Shown: positions 8,868 to 17,427 of the stretch, piece after piece
How positions within the stretch are numbered: position 1 is the stretch's first letter
Layout of the letters: every line of letters starts with the position of its first letter
Position numbers and translations under genes: made by a program
Origin: JACDAE01 sp963717195
GTDB lineage: Bacteria > Chloroflexota > Ktedonobacteria > Ktedonobacterales > Ktedonobacteraceae
Length of the DNA: 64,000 bases
Reading direction: 5' to 3'
Assembly (NCBI GenBank): GCA_963717195.1
Contig: CAVQVR010000010.1
Location: 248,001-312,000 of the forward strand
Notes under the pieces: model-generated
What the model was told of the DNA's origin: nothing
Seen by the model: the letters and a program-made list of their open reading frames with translations, nothing else
Database searches by the model: none

Positions 8868-9902
8868 ATGAAGAAACTGTTTTCCACACTCGGGTCCGGT
8901 CTTATGGTACTCACGCTGCTACTTCTGACTGCCTGTGGAGGTAGCACCAGCACTGGTACTACTGGTACTCCTAGCAGCAACGGAAGTAATCTTAACATTG
9001 TGTTTCTCCCCAAAGCCATCAATAACCCGTATTTTGATACGGCCGCCAGTGGAGGAACAGAAGCTGCCAAAGCACTAAAGGGATCCTTTAAACAAGTGGG
9101 TCCATCTACTGCAAGCGCATCTGACCAGGTTACCTGGATCAACACCCTCACCACGCAACATGTGAGCTCCATTGTTGTCTCGGCCAATGACCCTAACGCG
9201 CTGGCTCCCGCACTCAAACAGGCCATGGCGCAAGGGATCAAGGTCGTGAGCTACGACTCCGATGTGGAGTCTGATGCTCGTCAAGTGTTCATCAATCAGG
9301 CAAACTCGGAAGACATTGGGCGCATTGAAGTTCAGCTGCTGGGCAAAGAACTCAACTACACAGGGCAGATCGCCATCCTCTCCGCCGCCAGCACAGCCAC
9401 GAACCAGAATACGTGGATCGGCTTCATGAAGAATGAGCTCTCTCTACCCCAATACAAGAACATGCAACTGGTCAAAACTGTGTACGGCAACGATGATGAT
9501 CAGACGAGTTTCAATGACACACTCTCATTGATGCAAGCATATCCAAATCTGAAAGGCATCATTTCTCCGACGACGGTTGGCATTGCAGCAGCTGCCCGTG
9601 CTATCGAATCGGTGAATAAGGGCGGTAAAGTTGCACTCACAGGGTTGGGCACGCCGAACCAGATGCGCAAATACGTCGAGGATGGCACGGTTCAGCAATT
9701 TGCGCTCTGGAATCCAGCGGATCTTGGATATCTTGCCTATTATGCAGCAGCGGCGCTCATCCAGGGTAAGATCACTGGTCAGACGGGACAGACTTTCAGT
9801 GCAGGAAAACTCGGTACGAAAACGATTGGCGCTAACGGAGTCGTCCTGCTTGGTCCACCTACCGTCTTTAGCAAAGCGAACATCGGCCAGTTCAACTTCT
9901 AG
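8868..9902 (+). CDS. Sugar-binding lipoprotein of ABC importer (RhaS-like)
   Basis: 344 residues with a lipoprotein signal peptide (LLLTACGG, acylated Cys23) and a Ser/Thr/Gly-rich tether, then a two-lobed periplasmic-binding fold: IVFLPKAINNPYF, VSANDPNALAPALKQA, VVSYDSDV, AILSAASTATNQNTW, SPTTVGIAAAARAIE, FALWNPADLGY. These segments match rhamnose-binding RhaS better than LsrB. The AI-2 contact pair Asp-Gln is Asn-Gln here, so autoinducer-2 is less likely even though the gene order (ATPase, permease, permease, binding protein) is that of the lsr operon. It is the last gene of the operon. In a Gram-positive-like or single-membrane cell it would be tethered outside the membrane. Confidence 0.9.
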   Translation: MKKLFSTLGSGLMVLTLLLLTACGGSTSTGTTGTPSSNGSNLNIVFLPKAINNPYFDTAASGGTEAAKALKGSFKQVGPSTASASDQVTWINTLTTQHVSSIVVSANDPNALAPALKQAMAQGIKVVSYDSDVESDARQVFINQANSEDIGRIEVQLLGKELNYTGQIAILSAASTATNQNTWIGFMKNELSLPQYKNMQLVKTVYGNDDDQTSFNDTLSLMQAYPNLKGIISPTTVGIAAAARAIESVNKGGKVALTGLGTPNQMRKYVEDGTVQQFALWNPADLGYLAYYAAAALIQGKITGQTGQTFSAGKLGTKTIGANGVVLLGPPTVFSKANIGQFNF

Positions 9903-9942
9903 ATCAGGAGGTGCGCTGAAGATGAGAGAGAAGCACTGGTCA

Positions 9943-10002
9943 GGGCCGAGCTACTCAGTTGGTCAGAGCGCCACGTTGACATCGTTAAGGCTCACGGCCT
10001 CT
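9943..10002 (+). pseudogene. Degenerate partial copy of tRNA-Val(GAC)
   Basis: A stretch of about 35 bases reproduces the D-arm and anticodon arm of the intact tRNA-Val gene at 10095-10167 (CAGTTGGTCAGAGCG, then CCACGTTGACATCGT), but on the opposite strand. The variable loop, T-arm and matching acceptor strand are lost, so it cannot make a tRNA. It lies in the 3' untranslated region of the sugar importer operon. It may come from an inverted duplication or be the scar of an element that used the tRNA gene as attachment site. Confidence 0.65.
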
Positions 10003-10055
10003 AAAGAGAAAAGCGCAGAGCATGGAATTCTGTACTCTATGCAAATAGAAAATAA

Positions 10056-10087
10056 AAAAGAGATAGCTTTTTATAGTTATCTCTTTT
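10056..10087 (-). terminator. Intrinsic terminator, probably bidirectional
   Basis: AAAAGAGATA (10056-10065) pairs with TATCTCTTTT (10078-10087) around a 12-nt loop. On the minus strand the hairpin follows the tRNA 3' end and is succeeded by a T-rich run. On the plus strand it would also stop transcripts leaving the importer operon. Confidence 0.75.
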
Positions 10088-10094
10088 GAGAAAT

Positions 10095-10167
10095 GGGCAA
10101 TACAGAACTTGAATCTGTGACCTCCACGATGTCAACGTGGCGCTCTAACCAACTGAGCTAATTGCCC
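10095..10167 (-). tRNA. tRNA-Val (anticodon GAC)
   Basis: A 73-nt cloverleaf on the minus strand: acceptor GGGCAAT pairs with ATTGCCC, the D-arm contains AGCTCAGTTGGTTAGAGC, the anticodon stem CCACG/CGTGG encloses loop TTGACAT (anticodon GAC, valine), and the T-arm loop is TTCAAGT. The CCA end is not encoded. An intrinsic terminator follows immediately. Confidence 0.95.
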
Positions 10168-10332
10168 TTGAACAGAGATAATAATAGCATTGCCACTCCC
10201 TATTGTCAAGTCATTTTACAACGAAAATTGTAGGAGCCAGATTTACGCGATCCACACCCCGACGAGGCAAATCTGGCCCTTACTACTCTGTTACACAGCA
10301 TTCGACGCCTTTTCAGAAAGGCGGGATTCCTC

Positions 10333-12276
10333 CTACACCTGGGCGTCGTATACCTGCCCCCGACTGAGCACAAGATTGCGTATCACCTCTTTAACGTGGG
10401 CGGAGGATAACCCGTAGAGCTCTTTAAGGATCGTGGGCGCTCCATGCTCGACGAATTTATCCGGCAAGCCGATTATACACACGTCAATATCCTTGATGCC
10501 TCGGCCCTCCAGTAGTTCTAGAATAGCACTACCAAAACCACCTGCAATGACATGATCTTCAATCGTCACCAGTCGGCGCGTACTCTGCGCTAACGTAAGA
10601 ATCATGTCCTCGTCGAGTGGTTTGGCCCAGCGGGCATTCACAACAGCGACAGAGATGCCTTCCTCGACCAGTTCTCGCGCCGCCATTTCAGCCTGCGCAA
10701 CGGTTGATCCATAGGCAAGGATAGCGCAATCCGTATGGGTAGCCTCTTCCAACGTAGCAGGGCTGAGTAGTTCAGCTTTACCAATCTCTAACTTATGCAG
10801 TTCGTTGCTCAGAGTCGCTCCAACACCCTTGCCACGTGGATAACGCAATCCTACAGGACCATCCATATAGACAGCGGTATAGAGCATATGGCGCAGTTCC
10901 TCTTCATCTTTTGGTGCCATAAGCTTCATATTGGGAATGGAACGCAGGAACGCGATGTCGAAGACACCGTGCTGTGTAGGCCCATCTTCACCAACAATCC
11001 CCGCACGATCCATCGCAAAGACGACGTGCAAATTCTGCGTGCAGATGTCATGGACTATCTGATCAAAAGCCCTTTGGATAAAGGTCGAATAAATGGCAAC
11101 AACTGGCACCAGCCCACCACCAGCAATGCCTCCCGCAAAGGTAACGGCATGCTGCTCAGCGATTCCGACATCAAAGTAGCGTTCGGGGAAACGCTGGTAC
11201 ATCTTTTTGAGCCCGGTCCCCTCGCCCATAGCAGCAGTAATAGCCACAACCGACTCGTCCTTTTCGGCTATCGAGATCAGCGCGTTGGCAAAGACCTCGG
11301 TATAGGTCGGTGGATCGGCGAGATTCTTTTTGATAGTGCCGGTAACAAAATCAAATGCGCCAGGACCATGCCACTTGGTCGAGTCATCCTCCGCAATGTC
11401 CCAGCCTTTGCCCTTCTTGGTCACAAACTGCACCATCACCGGCCCCTCGATCTCCCTGACATTTTCGAAGACATCGATCATCGTTGGAATGTCGTGCCCA
11501 TCGAAAGGTCCAAAGAACTTGATGCCAAGCTCTTCAAAAATGGCTCCCGTTTTACTATGCATTACAAACTGCTTGAAGCTTGTCTCGACACGGCCAGCAG
11601 CTTCACGCGCCTTATCTCCCAGAACTGGCAAGCGTTCGATTGACCCTTTCGCCATATCGCGCAGACGACGATAACTGGGTATCGTCTCCATATGGCGCAC
11701 CTTTCCCAGATAATGATGGAGCGCACCCACATTGTCGGAGATAGATTTATCATTATCATTTAAGACGATAATAAGATTCTTCTTCAAACTTCCCACATTG
11801 TTGATCGCTTCCAATGCCATTCCACCAGTCAACGCTCCATCACCGATAATAGCAACGACCTTGAAATCTTTGCCTTGCAGATCACGGGCAACCGCAAAAC
11901 CGAGCGCCGCCGAAATGGAGGTGCTGGCATGGCTGGCCCCAAAGACATCATACGGGCTTTCTTCACGGCGCAGATACCCCGAAAGACCCCCAAATTGTCG
12001 AATCGTATGAAAACGCTCACGACGACCGGTAAGTAATTTATGGACGTACGCCTGGTGACCAATGTCCCACACGAGCAGGTCTTCAGGTGTATGAAAAACA
12101 TAATGCAGGGCCATGGTCAATTCAACCACACCCAGGTTAGGAGCCAGGTGTCCACCCCGCACTGAAACTTTTTCAATAATCTCGCGCCGAATCTCCTGCG
12201 CTAACTCTTCCATCTGGGCCGTTGTCAAGGCACGCAGTTGCTCTGGACTATCAATACTATCAAGAATCCTTGTCAA
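10333..12276 (-). CDS. dxs: 1-deoxy-D-xylulose-5-phosphate synthase
   Basis: About 647 residues, normal for DXS, the thiamine-diphosphate enzyme that joins pyruvate and glyceraldehyde 3-phosphate at the entry to the MEP isoprenoid pathway. Visible motifs: GGHLAPNLGVVELT (41-54), the TPP site GDGALTGGMALEAINN (145-160) with NDN (173-175), and the transketolase-type pyrimidine domain with MDRAGIVGEDGPTQHGVFD. The start chosen is TTG at 12276 (LTRILDSIDSPEQL), which has GGAGGAGA five to twelve bases upstream and matches the usual N-terminus. A longer frame from 12330 adds an unconserved tail. It is a single gene without other MEP genes nearby. Confidence 0.96.
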   Translation of the reverse strand: MTRILDSIDSPEQLRALTTAQMEELAQEIRREIIEKVSVRGGHLAPNLGVVELTMALHYVFHTPEDLLVWDIGHQAYVHKLLTGRRERFHTIRQFGGLSGYLRREESPYDVFGASHASTSISAALGFAVARDLQGKDFKVVAIIGDGALTGGMALEAINNVGSLKKNLIIVLNDNDKSISDNVGALHHYLGKVRHMETIPSYRRLRDMAKGSIERLPVLGDKAREAAGRVETSFKQFVMHSKTGAIFEELGIKFFGPFDGHDIPTMIDVFENVREIEGPVMVQFVTKKGKGWDIAEDDSTKWHGPGAFDFVTGTIKKNLADPPTYTEVFANALISIAEKDESVVAITAAMGEGTGLKKMYQRFPERYFDVGIAEQHAVTFAGGIAGGGLVPVVAIYSTFIQRAFDQIVHDICTQNLHVVFAMDRAGIVGEDGPTQHGVFDIAFLRSIPNMKLMAPKDEEELRHMLYTAVYMDGPVGLRYPRGKGVGATLSNELHKLEIGKAELLSPATLEEATHTDCAILAYGSTVAQAEMAARELVEEGISVAVVNARWAKPLDEDMILTLAQSTRRLVTIEDHVIAGGFGSAILELLEGRGIKDIDVCIIGLPDKFVEHGAPTILKELYGLSSAHVKEVIRNLVLSRGQVYDAQV

Positions 12277-12773
12277 AGGTCTCCTCCAATACACTACATC
12301 TGGTCCCCTTCGTGCATCACTATCAGGCAACCAGGAAAGACGTAGACCCCAAAAATTTCCATTCCTGATAATAGAGATGCCTCACAGCACAAGAAAGGGT
12401 CTAAAGCAAAACATCTTCCTTCTATTATAGATTTATTATGGCAAGTCGACAAACACCCCGTCCAGGGAATTCATGCACTTAGGGTCTTGACAGGGCTTCG
12501 TCTGTCTCTACAGGCCGATTGAGATCATTATATTGTCCCTTGACAGCAGAATGCTTTCTTCTTATTATGAACTGGTAACATTTTCTCATGGGTATCACCA
12601 TATACCCTGAGTCTGTCGCCGTAAAATGACCACTGAGAGATGTGGTCTCTATAACCATCGTACTCATAAGTCACTTATCCAGGGGGACCAGGCGCGTTAT
12701 GCGCCCGGATATCACAAGTATAGCGTTTCGCCCCTGCTTTATGCCGGGGCCAATTAAAAACAGGAAGGAGGGC
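12277..12773. other. Intergenic region with two short hairpins
   Basis: This is the divergent spacer between dxs and the acidic-protein gene. It holds two GC-rich hairpins, GGCGC/GCGCC (12691-12705) and GCCCC/GGGGC (about 12730-12750), just ahead of the downstream gene. A 62-codon frame on the minus strand (12479-12667) has only a weak ribosome site and no recognisable motif, and I do not call it. Confidence 0.5.
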
Positions 12774-12830
12774 GTGGCTTCCTCCCCATCTGAGAATGCA
12801 GAGGGATTCCGCCGCGCCACTTTACAATGA
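12774..12830 (+). CDS. Possible 18-residue upstream leader ORF, translationally coupled
   Basis: A GTG start follows a strong GGAAGGAGG site, whereas the downstream acidic-protein ATG has no such site. The small frame ends in TGA overlapping that ATG (ATGA), a typical coupling arrangement. The product (VASSPSENAEGFRRATLQ) has no recognisable motif, so the peptide itself may matter less than delivering ribosomes. Confidence 0.35.
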   Translation: MASSPSENAEGFRRATLQ

Positions 12831-13420
12831 CAAGAAAAGAGAGCGAGAAAGACTCAGATCGTACGCATTACTATTCACAGTTCTGGCTCGACGTTGCTGC
12901 TGGACGGCGCATCATCGGGGCTCCAAAACCTGAGGACGAAGGTGCTGAGCCAGACGTACTCGAACCCACTCTCCCGCTACGCAAAAGTGCGCGGAGTGCA
13001 TCTTACGATGATGACGACGATTCCCAACTCGACGGGCGTGTTGAGAGAATCGTGCATCCGGTAGCTGAGCCTCTGGCTACCCCCGAAGAATTCATCGAGT
13101 CTGAACCTGAAGAGATCGACCTGGAAGCCGATACCCTCGACACTCCAGACTTCCTGGAAGATGACGAGGAGGAGGAGGAGGTCGTAGACGACATGGATAT
13201 TCCAGATGTGGACCTCGGACTTGTTGAAGAGGAAAAAGACGAAGAGGAAAAAGACGAGGACGAAAAAGAGGAAAAAGACGAGGACGAAGAGGTGGTCGCC
13301 GAGGAGGAGGACGAAGAGGATCTTGGCTGGGGGGGTCGTGGTCGCAAGCGCAATAAACCAGTCCGACCAAAAGCGCCTCCCAAAAAGGCTCCACGCCGCG
13401 AACCACGACGCGGATATTAG
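12827..13420 (+). CDS. Low-complexity acidic protein of unknown function
   Basis: 197 residues with three parts: an N-terminal segment with a plausible folded motif (THYYSQFWLDVAAGRRIIGAP, about residues 13-33), a very acidic middle (residues 75-165, mostly Glu and Asp with KDEEEKDED repeats) and a basic Pro/Lys/Arg tail (RKRNKPVRPKAPPKKAPRR). Such a charge-segregated protein is probably intrinsically disordered and could bind nucleic acid, metal or basic proteins, but no function can be assigned. The DNA under the acidic block is a GA-rich repeat, so copy number may vary. Its ATG lacks its own ribosome site and overlaps the end of the small upstream frame. Confidence 0.7.
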   Translation: MTRKESEKDSDRTHYYSQFWLDVAAGRRIIGAPKPEDEGAEPDVLEPTLPLRKSARSASYDDDDDSQLDGRVERIVHPVAEPLATPEEFIESEPEEIDLEADTLDTPDFLEDDEEEEEVVDDMDIPDVDLGLVEEEKDEEEKDEDEKEEKDEDEEVVAEEEDEEDLGWGGRGRKRNKPVRPKAPPKKAPRREPRRGY

Positions 13421-13429
13421 ACACGCGAC

Positions 13430-13590
13430 GGGCTTATAAATGGCGCCCCTACGCCGTTGGGGCAGGATTCAGGTGTATGGCATAAATCTCGTCCCGCTCA
13501 TAGTGTAGGGGCACCATTTATAAGCCCGAACCCATCCATAAATCCCATGTACGAACATGGTGTAGGGGCACCATTTATAAGCCCGAACCC
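13430..13590. repeat. Intergenic repeat cluster, one inverted and two direct copies
   Basis: A 23-nt unit with ends GGGCTTATAAAT and GCCCCTAC occurs forward at 13430-13452 and reversed at 13505-13527 and 13562-13584. The last two extend to identical 29-mers 57 bp apart. The unit recurs with three changes at 16890 and 16959. The cluster lies in the 3' region between the acidic-protein gene and the convergent dehydrogenase gene. Confidence 0.85.
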
Positions 13591-13643
13591 CTGGAAGCGG
13601 CTGGAGCTATCGTTCTTTCTCAACCCACTTGAGGGTACTGAAA

Positions 13644-14903
13644 CTACGGATAAATGCCCCGAATCTGCGTTGCCTCCGCAACACGCGAGATTGCCAGCAC
13701 GTTAGCCGCCATACGGAAATCACAGTGGTACTTATCCGCGTATTCAGCCACGGCATCAAACGCACGGTTCATGAGTACTTCCAGCTTATGCGTAATCTCC
13801 TCAACATTCCAGAAAAAGCTCTGCAGGTCTTGCACCCATTCAAAGTAGCTCACAGTTACACCACCCGCATTCGCCAGAATATCGGGTATCACCAGGCGAT
13901 CCCGCTGGAAAAGAAGCTTATCAGCTTCAGGCGTGGTTGGGCCGTTGGCCGCTTCCGCAATAATACGTGCCTGCACCCGTTCGGCATTCGCAGCAGTAAT
14001 CACACCCTCAGTTGCAGCAGGCACCAGAATATCACATGGCACCTCCAGCACATCACTCACCCGTAAAGACTGCGCACGTGGAAAGCCCATCACCGTCCCC
14101 GTCTCTTGCTTGTGACGCAGGACCGCCGCTGGATCAAGACCAGCTTCGTCATAGATGCCCCCACGCGTATCACTTACCGCAACAATCTTGCTACCAGCAT
14201 GATGAAAGAGACGCGCCGCGATACTACCAGCATTACCGTATCCCTGAATACTGACGCGAGCACCTTCCAGAGGCATACCAATACGCTTTGCTGCCCGTCT
14301 CGTCACAAAGAGCACTCCGGTAGCCGTGGCATCGTTACGGCCCTCGCTACCACCAATAGAGAGCGGCTTGCCAGTTACTACAGCGGGAATAGAAAAGCCC
14401 TCGTGCATGGAATATGTATCCATAATCCAGGCCATCACCTGGGGATTGGTATTCACATCCGGGGCGGGAATGTCGCTATGAGGCCCGATGACAATGGATA
14501 TTTCAGTCGCGTAGCGACGTGTCATACGCTCTAATTCAGCGGGAGTCATGTGCTTGGGATCGCAGATGACTCCCCCCTTGGCACCACCAAAGGGAATACC
14601 GACCACCGCACATTTCCACGTCATCCACATCGCCAGGGCACGTACTTCGTCCAGGGTTACATCTGGCCCGTAGCGGATACCTCCCTTGGCTGGCCCACGG
14701 GTCACATTATGTTGAACACGATAGCCCGTCAACGTCTGGATGCGCCCGTTGTCCAGGCGTACCGGGAAGTTTACAATCAACTCACGCTTGGGTTTGCGCA
14801 GGGTCTCTCGCATATCTTCGGACAGACCCAGCGTCTCGGCAGCCAACTCGAATTGTTGTACCGCCATACGATAGGGGTTAAATGAACTTACTTCATTGTG
14901 CAT
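13644..14903 (-). CDS. gdhA: Glu/Leu/Phe/Val dehydrogenase (glutamate dehydrogenase type)
   Basis: About 419 residues, typical of hexameric glutamate dehydrogenase, which interconverts glutamate and 2-oxoglutarate plus ammonia with NAD(P). Motifs: GYRVQHNVTRGPAKGGIR, the catalytic-lysine segment PFGGAKGGVICDP, ASP-loop region IPAPDVNTNPQVMAW, and a Rossmann fold with GYGNAGS. The ATG at 14903 is preferred because GAGGTGA lies five bases upstream. Two in-frame ATGs further up (14924, 14933) arise from a repeated MHNEV-type segment. The family includes leucine and phenylalanine dehydrogenases, but the length and motifs favour glutamate. Confidence 0.93.
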   Translation of the reverse strand: MHNEVSSFNPYRMAVQQFELAAETLGLSEDMRETLRKPKRELIVNFPVRLDNGRIQTLTGYRVQHNVTRGPAKGGIRYGPDVTLDEVRALAMWMTWKCAVVGIPFGGAKGGVICDPKHMTPAELERMTRRYATEISIVIGPHSDIPAPDVNTNPQVMAWIMDTYSMHEGFSIPAVVTGKPLSIGGSEGRNDATATGVLFVTRRAAKRIGMPLEGARVSIQGYGNAGSIAARLFHHAGSKIVAVSDTRGGIYDEAGLDPAAVLRHKQETGTVMGFPRAQSLRVSDVLEVPCDILVPAATEGVITAANAERVQARIIAEAANGPTTPEADKLLFQRDRLVIPDILANAGGVTVSYFEWVQDLQSFFWNVEEITHKLEVLMNRAFDAVAEYADKYHCDFRMAANVLAISRVAEATQIRGIYP

Positions 14904-15019
14904 TGATGTCACCTCATTGTGCATTTTCTGCATGTGTGTTAGCGGACGAGCGTCTCAGGCAACTATTAGTCTATCGATCGCATTTGACCGCTAAATCACC
15001 GGACGCCGTAAACGGGTCC

Positions 15020-16495
15020 CTACTCGTCCAGCTTCTTTTTCAACAACGTTTGTACAAGATCAGCCCTGGCCTGACCACGGGTGCGGCCCATCACCTTGCC
15101 AACCAGAGATTGTATCGCGTTCACCTTACCACCATGATAGTCGCTCACAGGCTTTGGATTGCTCGCTATCACCTCCTCTATAATACCCTCAAGTGCGCTC
15201 AGATCGTTAATCGGTGGTTTGATGCCCTTCCTCGTAACGATAGCTTCCGGCATCTCACCAGTGGTAAAGGCTTCGTCCAGTACCTCTTTGCCTTGCTTGC
15301 CAGTAATGCGCTCTTTATCGAGCAGATCAAGCAGGTTCACCAGCATCTCAGGCGTAACCGGGCTGTCTTGAATTGCAATGGAGTTCACTTTGAGCAAGCG
15401 CACCACCTCGCTAAACAGCCAGTTGCTGGCGGCTTTTGCCCTGGCCTTGCGGTCGCTAACCTGTGAAGCGGCCAGGACATGCTCAAGATAATCGCCGAGC
15501 GCTTTATCTTCCGTCAGCACGTTCGCATCTTGCTCAGAGAGTCCGAACTCTTTCTTGTAGCGAGCGCGACGTGCATCAGGCAACTCCGGCAAGCTACTCC
15601 GAATCTCTTCCACAGAGGCGCGACTGATCAACAAAGGCGGTAGATCAGGCTCAGGGAAGTAGCGATAATCATGGGCCTGCTCTTTACTACGTTGCCCGAC
15701 CGTCACACCTTTTGCCTCAACCCAGCCACGCGTCTCTTGATGAATGACACCACCTTCACGGATAATGGCGGATTGGCGTCGTGCCTCATATTCGAGCGCA
15801 CGCTCTACCGAACGGAAGCTATTCATATTCTTAATTTCAGTCTTGACGCCCAGTTCCTGTTGACCCCATGGACGAAGCGAGATATTGGCATCGCAGCGCA
15901 GGCTTCCCTCTTCCATACGGCCAGAGGATACACCAAGATACACCAGAATCTCGCGCAACTTTTGCATGTAGAGCCGCGCCTCTTCTGGACTACGCATATC
16001 CGGCTCGCTTACAATCTCCATCAATGGTGTACCAGAACGGTTTGTATCCACCAGACTGTAGCCACTGTGGTGCAATAAGCGAGCGGTATCTTCCTCTAGA
16101 TGGACACGTGTAATACCGATGCGCCGCTGCTGTCCATGCAAACTAAGCGTCAGATAGCCATCTTTACTTAAAGGAATGTCGTATTGCGAAATTTGATAGC
16201 CCTTCATCAAATCCGGATAGGGGTAATTTTTGCGGTCAAACTTTGAATATTCAGGAATTGAACAATTAAGAGCCAGCGCGGTCATTATGGTATAGCGCAC
16301 TGCTTGCTCGTTGATCACCGGCATGACGCCCGGCATCCCCATACAGATAGGACAGACATGCGTGTTTGGTGCCGCATTCGCATATCCGGTGCTACATGAG
16401 CAGAACATCTTACTCTTCGTGAGCAGTTGCGAATGGACCTCAAGCCCAATGACAATTTCAAATTCCGTCTCGTTGGGTGTATAAGTTGTAGTCAT
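15020..16495 (-). CDS. gatB: Asp-tRNA(Asn)/Glu-tRNA(Gln) amidotransferase subunit B
   Basis: 491 residues, standard for GatB, the kinase-like and tRNA-binding subunit that phosphorylates misacylated Glu-tRNA(Gln) or Asp-tRNA(Asn) before amidation. Diagnostic stretches: EIVIGLEVHSQL near residue 13, the zinc-binding FCSCS and HVCPICMGMPG, FDRKNYPYPDLMKGYQISQYD near 85, and the tRNA-binding YqeY-like tail (GKVMGRTRGQARADLVQ). The ATG at 16495 has a GGA-containing site and gives the expected N-terminus; a frame from 16525 only adds ten residues. gatA and gatC are not in the window, so the complex is encoded at separate sites. Confidence 0.96.
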   Translation of the reverse strand: MTTTYTPNETEFEIVIGLEVHSQLLTKSKMFCSCSTGYANAAPNTHVCPICMGMPGVMPVINEQAVRYTIMTALALNCSIPEYSKFDRKNYPYPDLMKGYQISQYDIPLSKDGYLTLSLHGQQRRIGITRVHLEEDTARLLHHSGYSLVDTNRSGTPLMEIVSEPDMRSPEEARLYMQKLREILVYLGVSSGRMEEGSLRCDANISLRPWGQQELGVKTEIKNMNSFRSVERALEYEARRQSAIIREGGVIHQETRGWVEAKGVTVGQRSKEQAHDYRYFPEPDLPPLLISRASVEEIRSSLPELPDARRARYKKEFGLSEQDANVLTEDKALGDYLEHVLAASQVSDRKARAKAASNWLFSEVVRLLKVNSIAIQDSPVTPEMLVNLLDLLDKERITGKQGKEVLDEAFTTGEMPEAIVTRKGIKPPINDLSALEGIIEEVIASNPKPVSDYHGGKVNAIQSLVGKVMGRTRGQARADLVQTLLKKKLDE

Positions 16496-16841
16496 ATTTC
16501 CAGCCTCGCCTCTATAAATTATCACGTCTTACACGCGGCGGTTTTACTCTTTGACGCTCTCTTATGATCAGAGCAAAAGTGTAAATATGTTTACACTTTT
16601 CTGCTATCCTAGCATTAGACGTGCTAAAATGCAATCCCAAAGAGGGGTAGTTAAGTGAGATTAATTTTGCCATTCCTGCATTCCTGCATTCCGACATTCC
16701 GGTCTGAGATGTTTCTATCTGAATGAAGGATCTGATGTAGGGAAAGGAAGGGAAAAGAGGTGAGAGGGATTTCCTCTAATGGGAGTGTACTTGAGAAATG
16801 GTGGAATTGCAAATATGGGGAAAGTATAAGTTGGAATTCCC

Positions 16842-17022
16842 ACTAGTAGTCTGACCGCCTTGATTTGACGGATGAATATGGGGCCACACGGGCTTGTAAA
16901 CGGCGCCCCTACACCAGATGGAACCGCCTTGATTTGACGGATGAATATGGGGCCACACGGGCTTGTAAACGGCGCCCCTACACCAGATGGAACCGCCTGA
17001 TGAAGGCGGTCAGACTACTAGT
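16842..17022. mobile_element. MITE-like element with 20-bp terminal inverted repeats and an internal tandem duplication
   Basis: The ends 16842-16861 (ACTAGTAGTCTGACC...) and 17003-17022 are perfect 20-bp inverted repeats. Inside are two identical 69-bp units (16854-16922 and 16923-16991) and the first bases of a third. Each unit contains the GGGCTTGTAAAC...GCCCCTAC motif also found near 13.4-13.6 kb. No transposase is encoded. Confidence 0.85.
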
Positions 17023-17427
17023 TTGCACGTCTTCGATTGGACCAAGGTAAGGTGGCTTTACCTAAAGTAGCATAACCACATTGGCATCTATTGAAACACT
17101 ATGGAATGTAGCCCATATGGGCTATCCCTTCACTGAAAATTTTTCCTTTTTATTGGATGGATGAGAAAAAATCCTTGACAACTTTCGTGCCGTTTTTAAC
17201 TGCAAATAAGACCGATAAAAGTGTTTAATTGATAGATAACTAGAGACAAAGGAAATTTATGCAGCGTGCTTCATCGTTGTTCAAGCAGCATCCATGCGTG
17301 CGGTGAGAATATACGGTTGCAGGGCTTCAGAGAATAAGGTATACTGTCCCCGAAACAGTAGCATACTATCGCTACCTGATAGTTTGGCAAGTGAAGGACG
17401 AGGCATTATGAGCGGGCAGGAGAGCAT
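17023..17427. other. Upstream region of the MglA-like GTPase gene
   Basis: About 400 bp without a supported gene. A TTGACA hexamer occurs near 17174, but no convincing -10 box lies at the right distance. A short minus-strand frame across this area is only the shadow of the GTPase gene. Confidence 0.4.

Noticed and set aside
5313..9902. AI-2 (Lsr) uptake operon
   Set aside because: Gene order fits, but the binding protein follows RhaS and lacks the Asp of the AI-2 Asp-Gln pair; no lsrF, lsrG or lsrK is adjacent.
12479..12667. 62-codon minus-strand frame upstream of the acidic protein
   Set aside because: Weak ribosome site, no motif, and no sign of coding bias beyond an open frame.
13003..13383. 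126-codon Ser/Arg-rich frame on the minus strand
   Set aside because: It is the antisense of the acidic repeat protein; the serine runs are the complement of Glu/Asp codons.
13505..13590. Two 29-nt repeats with a 28-nt spacer, resembling a minimal CRISPR array
   Set aside because: An inverted copy lies just upstream, the same unit recurs at other intergenic sites, and no cas gene is present. It belongs to the dispersed palindrome family.
16854..16991. 69-bp tandem repeat as a CRISPR or coding repeat
   Set aside because: The units are contiguous without spacers and lie inside terminal inverted repeats, which fits a MITE-like element.
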